From Akkermansiaceae bacterium UBA6138 (GTDB lineage Bacteria; Verrucomicrobiota; Verrucomicrobiia; Verrucomicrobiales; DEV007), in contig DIVG01000046.1 in NCBI GenBank assembly GCA_002422425.1, forward strand, positions 85,518 through 149,517: a DNA stretch of 64,000 bases, read 5' to 3'. The notes beneath the pieces are model-generated. The model did no database searches, was not told the origin of the DNA, and saw nothing but the letters and a program-made list of their open reading frames with translations. The translations under genes were made by a program, and so were the position numbers. Below are positions 8,317-16,718 of the stretch, in pieces (the first letter of the stretch is position 1; each line of letters opens with the position of its first letter).

Positions 8317-9591
8317 TCAGACGATCGTGTCGTCGGGGATCACGCTGCCCTTCGGTATCACGACGATGCCGTCGCGGATGTGGCACCACTCGTTGTCTTC
8401 GTTGACCCGATCGCGCGGGTGAATCACGACATTGCGTCCGATCGAGGCGTTCTTGTCGACAATAGCGCGGTGAATGCGGGTGTTTTGGCCGATCTTGATG
8501 GGTCTCTCTTCGATGGAGGCATCTTCAAGAATCTCGATCTTGTTGTAATAGTCGGATCCAATAATGATCGTGTCCGTGATCTCACAACCCCTTTCGATGA
8601 CCGAGCGCACCCCGATGATGGACCGGCGAATCGTGGCGTCAGTGATGATGCAGCCGTCGGAGAGCAGCGCTTCTTCGATCGAGGCATTGTTAATTTTGCT
8701 CGCAGGGAGGAGCCTCGCCCTCGTGTAAATCGGGTTGTGCGAGTCGAAGAAGTTGAACTTCGGCACGATCCTAGTGCACTCGAGATTGGCCTCGTAGTAG
8801 GAGGCGATCGTCCCGATGTCTTCCCAGTAGCCCGTGAAAATGTGGCTGTAGACGTTCTTCTCCTGGATGATCCCCGGGATGATGTGCTTGCCGAAGTCCT
8901 GGAAATCGTTTTTCAGCGCCTCTTCGAGGACTGTGCGATTAAAGAGGTAAATCCCCATGGAAGCCTGGAACCGCTCCTCGTCCGGAGGCAGATCGACTGA
9001 ACTGAGGAGCTCGGCGGGCATGACAAGCTGGTCGAGTGCCGCATCGTCATTGCCCGGTTTTTCGACGAAGCGGGTAATCCGGCTGTCAGCATTGGTGTGC
9101 ATCAGGCCGAAGGCCCGGGCGGGTTCGCGCGGGACCGGAGTCGTCGCGATGGTCACGTCGGCCCCGGTTTTCCGGTGCTCGTTCAACATCCTGCGAAAGT
9201 CCATGCGGTAGAGCTGGTCTCCGCTCAGAATGAGAAAATACTGATAGGGATTTTCGAGAAAGTAGCTCAGGTTCTGCCTTACCGCATCGGCCGTACCCTG
9301 ATACCAGTTGTTGTCACCGGGGGTTTGCTGGGCGGCAAGAACGCGAACAAAGTTCTCTCCGAAATGATCGAACTTGTAGCCGGTCGTGACATGCCGGTTG
9401 AGTGACTCGCTGTTGAACTGGGTCAGGACATACATCTGCCGGATACCGGAGTTGATGCAATTACTGATCGGGATATCGACGATCCGATACTTCCCCGCGA
9501 GCGGCACTGCCGGCTTTGAGCGCTTATGAGTAAGAGGGAAGAGACGGGAACCCTGCCCGCCACCCATGATGATGGCGAGGACATTGTTCAT
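8317..9591 (-). CDS. glgC: Glucose-1-phosphate adenylyltransferase (ADP-glucose pyrophosphorylase)
   Basis: Makes ADP-glucose from ATP and glucose-1-phosphate for glycogen synthesis. The N-terminus carries the nucleotidyltransferase signature MGGGQGSRLFPLT, then KPAVPLAGKYR and DIPISNCINS; further on are the metal/substrate motifs SGDQLYRMDF and FVEKP. The C-terminal third is a left-handed beta-helix (ASIGRNVVIHP). With the chosen ATG (MNNVLAIIMGGG) the protein has 424 residues, near the family norm. An upstream ATG at 9618 (MAKIL...) is possible, but a TAGAAT hexamer just before it would place the transcription start close to that codon, which favours the shorter form. The closest relatives by eye are the plant and cyanobacterial type. 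It is divergent from glmS. Confidence 0.93.
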   Translation of the reverse strand: MNNVLAIIMGGGQGSRLFPLTHKRSKPAVPLAGKYRIVDIPISNCINSGIRQMYVLTQFNSESLNRHVTTGYKFDHFGENFVRVLAAQQTPGDNNWYQGTADAVRQNLSYFLENPYQYFLILSGDQLYRMDFRRMLNEHRKTGADVTIATTPVPREPARAFGLMHTNADSRITRFVEKPGNDDAALDQLVMPAELLSSVDLPPDEERFQASMGIYLFNRTVLEEALKNDFQDFGKHIIPGIIQEKNVYSHIFTGYWEDIGTIASYYEANLECTRIVPKFNFFDSHNPIYTRARLLPASKINNASIEEALLSDGCIITDATIRRSIIGVRSVIERGCEITDTIIIGSDYYNKIEILEDASIEERPIKIGQNTRIHRAIVDKNASIGRNVVIHPRDRVNEDNEWCHIRDGIVVIPKGSVIPDDTIV

Positions 9592-9734
9592 GGACTTTGG
9601 AGAAAGAATTTTAGCCATGCGTAAAAGTATTCTAAGACGAAACGGCTCGAAAGGGCACCGATTTCGTGACAAATTTTTTGATTAGGGGCCGGTTCGCCCT
9701 TAGTCTCGCACGGGTCCCGGATTTTCTTGAATTT

Positions 9735-11588
9735 ATGTGTGGTATAATTGGTTACGTCGGAAAAGCGTCGGCTGCTCCGATCCTCGTGGAGGGCCTGAGG
9801 CGCCTTGAATACCGCGGGTATGATTCCTCCGGCATCGCGGTGTTGAACGGTGCCTCCGCGATCGAGACGCGCAAGAAGAGCGGTCGTCTCGTCAATCTTA
9901 AAAACCTCCTCGCGACGGAACCTGCGGTCGGCAATTGCGGGATCAGTCATACCCGCTGGGCTACTCACGGTGAGCCCAGTGACGCCAATGCCCATCCTCA
10001 TGCCGACCGGAGCGGTCGCCTCGTTATCGTCCACAACGGCGTCATCGAAAACCACCAGCTCATCAGGGAGCGCCTCCTCAGGGAAGGGCATGTCTTTCAT
10101 TCGCAGACCGACACCGAGGTTCTCGCCCATCTTATCGGACGTACCTACGATGCGATCCCGGGGATCGAGGGACCAAATCGCCTTGTCAGGGCGGTGCGCG
10201 AATCTCTCAAGCAGGTTACCGGCACCTACGGCATCGCCGTGATGCATGCCGATGTCCCCGGTTTTCTCGTGGGGGCCCGGCTCGGCAGTCCTCTCGTCGT
10301 CGGACTCGGGAAAGGGGAGAACTTCCTCGCCTCCGATGTGAGTGCGATTGTTTCGCACACGACCAACGCGATCTACCTTCAGGATCGTGATCTCGTCTAC
10401 CTCACCGCAGACGATTTCACGGTGGAGAATTTCGACGGGGGTGAATCGCCCTACGAAGTCAGCCAGGTCGAGTTTACCGCCGAGCAGGCCGAGAAGGGGG
10501 ATTATCCCCATTACATGCTCAAGGAAATTTTCGAGCAGCCTACCTCGATTGAGAATGCCTTCCGCGGGCGCCTCATCGACGATCAGGCCTCCGCCATCCT
10601 TGGTGGCCTCGGGCTTACCCCGCGGGAGTTGCGCGACGTCGATCGCATCGTCCTCTGCGGCTGCGGCACCGCTTCCCATGCCGCGATGGTGGGGGAATAC
10701 ATCATCGAGCACCTCGCGAGGATTCCGACCGAGGTCGAAATTGCGAGCGAGTTTCGCTACCGTAACCCCCCCCTCGACAAGAACACGCTGGCCTTTGTTA
10801 TCAGCCAGAGCGGGGAGACGATTGACACCCTCGCAGCGATGCGCGAGGGGCAGCGCAAGGGGCACCGGGTCCTCGGGATCGTGAATTCGGTCGCCTCGAC
10901 GATCGCGCGGGAGTCGGACGGCGGCAGTTACCTGCACTCCGGTCCCGAGATCGGCGTGGCCGCGACGAAGTCCTTCACCTCGCAGGTTATCGTGCTCGCT
11001 CTTCTGGGACTGCTCCTCGGGCGCATGCGGCACCTCTCGGTCGATCATGGCCAGCGTCTCCTCAAAGAGATCCGCGAGCTCCCCGCCAAAGTCGGGAAAA
11101 TCCTTGAGCAAACGGATCATATCCGCGAGATCGCGCTGAAATACATCGACGCCCCCGGGATGCTTTTCCTCGGACGCCAGTTCAACTACCCCACGGCCCT
11201 GGAGGGAGCGCTGAAGATGAAGGAGATCTCCTACATTTTTGCGAGTGGTCACGCCGCCGCCGAGTTGAAACACGGGGTCATCGCCCTCGTGAGCGCGTCC
11301 GTCCCGAGCGTATTCATCATGCCGAGGGACTCCGTTTACGAGAAGAATGTCAGCACCCTCGAGGAAGTGAAAGCCCGCAAGGGGCCCGTTATTGCGATTA
11401 CGACTGAGGGAAGCTCCGATCTTGAGCGCCTCGCCGACGATGTTATTTACATTCCCGAAGTCTCCGAGTGTCTCAGCCCCATCCTCGCCGTGATCCCCTT
11501 GCAGCTTCTCAGCTATCACTTTGCGGTCGCGCGAGGTTGCGATGTCGATAAGCCGCGCAACCTCGCCAAGAGCGTGACGGTAGAGTAA
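9735..11588 (+). CDS. glmS: Glutamine-fructose-6-phosphate aminotransferase (isomerizing)
   Basis: Produces glucosamine-6-phosphate from fructose-6-phosphate and glutamine, the first step towards UDP-GlcNAc for peptidoglycan and LPS. The start is fixed by the obligatory N-terminal cysteine after Met (MCGIIGYVG), the glutaminase nucleophile. Further glutaminase motifs are RGYDSSGIA, HTRWATHGEP and HNGVIEN. Two SIS sugar-isomerase domains follow (CGCGTASHA and SQSGETIDTL; later GRQFNYPTALEGALKMKEI), and the protein ends in the conserved DKPRNLAKSVTVE. At 617 residues it matches the family. An open frame continues upstream of 9735 but has no homology. I see no glmS ribozyme in the short 143-base leader between glgC and glmS. 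Confidence 0.96.
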   Translation: MCGIIGYVGKASAAPILVEGLRRLEYRGYDSSGIAVLNGASAIETRKKSGRLVNLKNLLATEPAVGNCGISHTRWATHGEPSDANAHPHADRSGRLVIVHNGVIENHQLIRERLLREGHVFHSQTDTEVLAHLIGRTYDAIPGIEGPNRLVRAVRESLKQVTGTYGIAVMHADVPGFLVGARLGSPLVVGLGKGENFLASDVSAIVSHTTNAIYLQDRDLVYLTADDFTVENFDGGESPYEVSQVEFTAEQAEKGDYPHYMLKEIFEQPTSIENAFRGRLIDDQASAILGGLGLTPRELRDVDRIVLCGCGTASHAAMVGEYIIEHLARIPTEVEIASEFRYRNPPLDKNTLAFVISQSGETIDTLAAMREGQRKGHRVLGIVNSVASTIARESDGGSYLHSGPEIGVAATKSFTSQVIVLALLGLLLGRMRHLSVDHGQRLLKEIRELPAKVGKILEQTDHIREIALKYIDAPGMLFLGRQFNYPTALEGALKMKEISYIFASGHAAAELKHGVIALVSASVPSVFIMPRDSVYEKNVSTLEEVKARKGPVIAITTEGSSDLERLADDVIYIPEVSECLSPILAVIPLQLLSYHFAVARGCDVDKPRNLAKSVTVE

Positions 11589-11640
11589 TGGTAACCTTGT
11601 TTTTGCCTGCCAAATAACCCGGTCGCGGGGATTTTTCACC

Positions 11641-12111
11641 ATGGAAGACGACATCAGTTCACCCACTAGCACCATCAAAGGCACTCCGGTCCGCCAGATG
11701 GCGGTATTTCTCCCGAATCGTCCGGGGGCTTTTGTGTCCATCCTCGACCTGCTCCGTGCCAGTCATGTTGTCGTGCTTGGCCTTTCGGTGCAGGACTCGA
11801 TCGACAACACGGTTGTCCGCCTTATCGTGAGCGATCCCGATACGGTAGAGACGCTTTTTATTGAAAAGGGCATTCCCTTTAATTCGTCTGATATCCTCGT
11901 CGTAGCGCTGCGGGACGGAGCCGAGCAGATGCCCGACTGCCTCCGCACGCTCCTGAAGGCCGAGACTAACATTCACTTTATTTATCCGCTTCTCTCTCAG
12001 CCTGAGGGGCATGCCGCCCTTGCTTTATGTGTTGAGGATAACCACTTCGGTCAGTCCGTCCTCGCCAAAGCCGGTTTCAAGGTGTTGCGCCAGGAAGACC
12101 TCAGTCGCTGA
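11641..12111 (+). CDS. Tandem ACT-domain protein
   Basis: A 156-residue cytoplasmic protein made of two ACT-like domains and nothing else. Domain 1 spans about residues 17-85 (RQMAVFLPNRPGAFVSILDLL, then a VVRLIVSD strand) and domain 2 about 88-153 (FIYPLLSQ...ALALCVEDN...LAKAGFKVL). ACT pairs of this kind bind amino acids and act as free-standing regulators. It follows glmS by 52 bases on the same strand and may share its transcript, though no functional link is obvious. The ligand cannot be told from sequence. Confidence 0.75.
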   Translation: MEDDISSPTSTIKGTPVRQMAVFLPNRPGAFVSILDLLRASHVVVLGLSVQDSIDNTVVRLIVSDPDTVETLFIEKGIPFNSSDILVVALRDGAEQMPDCLRTLLKAETNIHFIYPLLSQPEGHAALALCVEDNHFGQSVLAKAGFKVLRQEDLSR

Positions 12112-12122
12112 CCGGAGGAGCT

Positions 12123-12923
12123 TCACACCGAGGCCCGGCGAAAGAGAGTCTCGACAACGTTTCGGATATACTGCTCGTCCGAAAGTCCTATCGTGATCTC
12201 TTCGGGGAACTCCGCGATCCCGCGAAAGTAGTCCGCGAGTCGGGAAAAGAGTTCGAGGCGTGACTCGGGGGTGAGTTCATTCCGCCGTATCACCGCGTCG
12301 AGAACAAGGCGGGCTTCCTCCGGAGTAGTTCGTTGACGAAGCCTCGCCTCAAGATGAGGGAGGTCGGCAAAAGAGTTGCGTTCGGCCCTGACGAGGTCGC
12401 CGAGAGCGGGCGGCGCGAGCTCCACCTCACGAATCACGAGAGTCCCGGCGGCGATATCACCGAGGCGCTGGCATCTTGCCGTGACGAGACAGGAGAAGCC
12501 GCCGAGGAGGTAAAAGGTCGAGGGCATCATGTCGAGGAGGCGGAAGAGATTCCGGATGATGACCTGCTTCAGCCCGAGAGAGAGGCCGCGCTCGTCGATG
12601 ACGCGCAGTTTCATCAGGCGCTTCCCGACAGTGCGTCCCGACCAGAGCCACTCGGTCACCATGCCGTAGCCGGTCGCGACCACAAATTGCAGGACGATCG
12701 CCGCGCCCGTGCCGAAGTCCCCGAAGACGGGCCCGAGCACGGGAATGCCTGAAGCCGCGATGGCGAGGAGGCGTATCGTCTGACCGAGCAAAACCGTCAG
12801 GGCGAAGATGATCGCGACATCGACGGCGAGAGCGAGGCAGCGGCTGAAGGGACTCGCGAGCGGGATCTCGAAGGTCACTCCCTCGGGTGTTGCTACTTTC
12901 AGGGTGGTGGTAGTCCCGAGCAT
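12123..12923 (-). CDS. RDD-family membrane protein
   Basis: A 266-residue inner-membrane protein of the RDD family. The defining residues are visible: an Arg in SRCLALAVDVAIIFAL (about 27-42), the Asp of the first helix (AVDVAI) and a later RLGDIAAGTLVIR segment with Arg and Asp. About three to four hydrophobic helices span residues 30-165, and an alpha-helical cytoplasmic tail of about 90 residues follows. Its ATG overlaps the stop of the SpoIIM-like gene (TGATG), so the pair is translationally coupled. RDD and SpoIIM/DUF95 proteins are often neighbours in bacteria, but their biochemical role is not established. Confidence 0.85.
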   Translation of the reverse strand: MLGTTTTLKVATPEGVTFEIPLASPFSRCLALAVDVAIIFALTVLLGQTIRLLAIAASGIPVLGPVFGDFGTGAAIVLQFVVATGYGMVTEWLWSGRTVGKRLMKLRVIDERGLSLGLKQVIIRNLFRLLDMMPSTFYLLGGFSCLVTARCQRLGDIAAGTLVIREVELAPPALGDLVRAERNSFADLPHLEARLRQRTTPEEARLVLDAVIRRNELTPESRLELFSRLADYFRGIAEFPEEITIGLSDEQYIRNVVETLFRRASV

Positions 12924-14011
12924 CAGATTCGCAGGGTGTTACCGCTTTCAGGACGGCGACCGCAGAGGGAAAGATAGAGAACGAGGCCGGAGAGTTGAAC
13001 TACCCCGAAGCCGATCTTCCAGGGATAGAACTGCGGGTCGTGATATTGCGAGAGAAACGATTCGACGAGTCCCGCCCAGATGAGCAAAAGTCCCGCGCCA
13101 CCGACGAGGGTGAGGAGGTCGCTTCGGACCCGGGTAAAACGCTCGCGCAGCCGCAGGTTGGTGCCCCAGCCGAACATGGTGCGTGCGATCACCAGTCCGG
13201 CCTGGCCGCCGATAAATATGGCCGGCAGTTCGAATGACCCGTGGGGCAGGAGCCATGCCGAAAGGAAAACGCCCTGATCGTCGGCGAGATAGTCATAGAT
13301 GACCACGCCGATGAGGGTCCCGTTGTAAAAGAGAAGGATGAGGGTGAAGACGCCCCAGAGAAAGCCGGTCACCATCGTCATGATCGTGACTTTCGTGTTG
13401 TGTGTCATGAGCTGGGCGGAGAACTCGTGACGTCCCTGGAAGGCGTCGAAGTCTTTTTTCTCCTCCCGCTCGACCCGCCTGGAGGGTTTCTCGTTGAGGT
13501 GGGAGAATGGCGGCGGGATGAAATCGGCTTTTGAGTCGTAGTTCAGCTTCAGCGCTGTCGCTCCGAACCCCGCCCCGATGGAGAACGTCCCGATCGACAG
13601 AGCAAAGGCGATGCCGTGCCGCCGGAAGGTGGCGGGAAAAGTCCGGGTGAGCCAACGCCACGGACGGAAGGGGACCTTTTCGCCGCCGTCTTCGTGGAGG
13701 CGGCTGTAGGACCGCGCTACGAGACGCTCAAGGTATCGGGTCGTTTCCACCTCTCCCGCGAAGGTCTTCAACTTGACAAGGTCCGATGAAATGCGCTGGT
13801 AGAGGTAATAAAACCGCTTTGCCTCCTCAAGCGACAACCGATCGTCCGGCTGCGCCTCCTGCCGCTGCAGCAGGGCGGCGAGCTCGTCCCAGTAAATACG
13901 CTCCTTCGCGATGAACTTGTCGAGGTCGAGAATCACCCCGCGACTATGGGGGGGCGCGACGCGGGGCGCAAGGGCGGAGTGACGGGGGAGGGGGGGAGGT
14001 GGATCGAGCAT
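12923..14011 (-). CDS. SpoIIM/DUF95-family membrane protein
   Basis: A stage-II-sporulation-protein-M-like (DUF95) membrane protein. Family features are the N-terminal helix FIAKERIYWDELAALLQR, the YYLYQRISSDLVK segment, a first transmembrane stretch near 140-165, FSAQLMTHNTKVTI before a second stretch, and LLPHGSFELPAIFIGGQAGL, the most conserved block. The ATG given lies one base after the mnhG stop, but the first 25 residues are low-complexity proline-rich; a GTG at 13936 (VILDLDKF) fits the family start better. It sits at the distal end of the Mrp antiporter operon and is coupled to the RDD gene. No sporulation is implied outside Firmicutes. Confidence 0.85.
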   Translation of the reverse strand: MLDPPPPLPRHSALAPRVAPPHSRGVILDLDKFIAKERIYWDELAALLQRQEAQPDDRLSLEEAKRFYYLYQRISSDLVKLKTFAGEVETTRYLERLVARSYSRLHEDGGEKVPFRPWRWLTRTFPATFRRHGIAFALSIGTFSIGAGFGATALKLNYDSKADFIPPPFSHLNEKPSRRVEREEKKDFDAFQGRHEFSAQLMTHNTKVTIMTMVTGFLWGVFTLILLFYNGTLIGVVIYDYLADDQGVFLSAWLLPHGSFELPAIFIGGQAGLVIARTMFGWGTNLRLRERFTRVRSDLLTLVGGAGLLLIWAGLVESFLSQYHDPQFYPWKIGFGVVQLSGLVLYLSLCGRRPESGNTLRI

Positions 14012-14012
14012 C

Positions 14013-14282
14013 TCACTTCCGCATCGTCCGACCGAGCATGTGAGCGGCGACAGGTAGGGTGAGGAAGGCGAGGCCGAGCGCGACGAGGGCTTTCAGACCA
14101 ACCTCCCACCCGGGTACGCGAAGGAAAAATGCCGCGAGGATCAAGGTCAGGGCCGCTCCCGCTGCCTTTGTCGAGGCATGCATGCGGCTGAGGAGATCGG
14201 GCAGGCGCAGCACGCCGAGTCCGGCGACGAGGGCGAAGAAACCGCCGAGGAGGAGGAGCAGGGCACTGAGCAGATCAATCAT
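14013..14282 (-). CDS. mnhG: Mrp-type antiporter subunit G
   Basis: Small (89-residue) membrane subunit G of the multisubunit Na+(K+)/H+ antiporter. It shows three hydrophobic helices and the family signature GVLRLPDLLSRMHASTKAAGAG-like (here LRLPDLLSRMHASTKAAG). The chosen ATG (MIDLLSALLLLLGG) overlaps the end of mnhF by 8 bases, as usual in mrp operons. An upstream extension of the frame has no homology and was rejected. It is followed one base later by the SpoIIM-like gene. Confidence 0.92.
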   Translation of the reverse strand: MIDLLSALLLLLGGFFALVAGLGVLRLPDLLSRMHASTKAAGAALTLILAAFFLRVPGWEVGLKALVALGLAFLTLPVAAHMLGRTMRK

Positions 14283-14556
14283 GGTCCTTGCGGGAGAGGT
14301 GGGCGGGGCTGAGAAAAAGGGAAACCCCGGTGGTACCGACGTAGAGGACGAGTCCGGCGACCAGTGCGACATCGAGCCACAGAGAGTCACGGACGAACCA
14401 TCCGTGCCCGAGGGCGAGTCCGATCGCACAGAGGGCGACGACGTCGGCGGCATTGAGCCGGTCGGCAAGAGTCGGGCCGCGCCAGAGCCTCAGCCCCGCG
14501 CAGGCGACCGCGATGAAGAGGCAGAACGTGAAAAGGAGATGGGCGATTTCAATCAT
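14275..14556 (-). CDS. mnhF: Mrp-type antiporter subunit F
   Basis: A 93-residue hydrophobic subunit F. The start MIEIAHLLFTF follows the family pattern, and the hallmark RGPTLADRLNAADVVAL (about residues 27-43) is intact. It has three transmembrane helices. It overlaps mnhE upstream and mnhG downstream by 8 bases each, indicating translational coupling and co-assembly. Confidence 0.93.
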   Translation of the reverse strand: MIEIAHLLFTFCLFIAVACAGLRLWRGPTLADRLNAADVVALCAIGLALGHGWFVRDSLWLDVALVAGLVLYVGTTGVSLFLSPAHLSRKDHD

Positions 14557-14889
14557 GGCGGGGATCGCGGCGGGTGACGTGCAGGAGCGGTTCCTCAAGC
14601 TGTCTTGTAATCGATTCTCCGACCGGACCGCGGTCGTCGAGGGTGTGGACCTCGAGATGTTTTCCCGCTTCGACATTGAGGAGGAGCGTGCCGGGGGTGA
14701 ACGAGATCAGGTTGGACATCGCGAGGATCTCGGCGGGCGACTCAACCCGCGTAGGGATCGTGATTGTGCCGGGATGAATGTCAGGGCGGCACGAGAGGAC
14801 CTTGCGCGCGATGACAAAATTTGAGATCCAAAAATCGGCGGTGTACCGCACCGCAAGTCGGACGAGTCGCAGGAGCCTGGTCAAAAAGT

Positions 14890-14893
<4 letters not shown>
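14549..14893 (-). CDS. mnhE: Mrp-type antiporter subunit E, N-terminally short
   Basis: Subunit E is recognised by WISNFVIARKVL, PGTITIPT, NLISFTPGTLLLNV and LEVHTLDD, all family motifs in order. At 114 residues it is about 45 shorter than usual MnhE proteins (around 160). The part missing is the N-terminal pair of membrane helices. The gene starts with an ATGA overlap with mnhD, so there is no room for a longer start in a separate region. Either this lineage has a reduced subunit E or the missing helices were lost. It retains the cytoplasmic domain that contacts other subunits. Confidence 0.85.
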
Positions 14894-16370
<1,477 letters not shown>

Positions 16371-16374
<4 letters not shown>

Positions 16375-16718
16375 GTTTCCGTATTCGCGAGACCGGAGAC
16401 GCCGGCAGCGCCGATGCGGGCGCGGGTCTTTTTGAGAAGGACGAGGCAGAAGGCGAGCACTCCGAAGCTGATCACGATGGCCGTGAGGACGAGAGCCTGG
16501 GCAAGGGGATCGGGATGGCCTTCGGCGAGAGTTCGCTCGTCCGGCCCGATGATCGCGGTGTCACCCCTTCCTAGTCCGGCGGCGGTGAAAACGAGCAGGT
16601 TCGCGGCCTGGGCGAGCAGGGCGAGACCGAGGAGGATGCGGAAAAGTCCGTTTCGCAACACAAGCAGGGTGCCGCAGGCGGCGAGGGTTCCGACGAGGAT
16701 GGCGGCAAGAGTTTCCAT
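16371..16718 (-). CDS. mnhC: Mrp-type antiporter subunit C
   Basis: A 115-residue NuoK-like subunit with three membrane helices. The segments GTLLVLRNGLFRILLGLALLAQAANLLVF and DPLAQALVLTAIVISFG (about residues 71-87) are diagnostic. Its ATG overlaps the mnhA stop as TGATG and its stop overlaps mnhD, so it is translated as part of the same message. Confidence 0.93.

Noticed and set aside
9592..9734. Possible glmS ribozyme or riboswitch in the glmS leader
   Set aside because: The glgC-glmS gap is 143 bases and I see none of the conserved glmS ribozyme core; an upstream in-frame extension is also without homology.
9588..11741. A 717-residue open frame antisense to glmS
   Set aside because: glmS is unambiguous on the other strand; the antisense frame is a product of high GC and codon bias.
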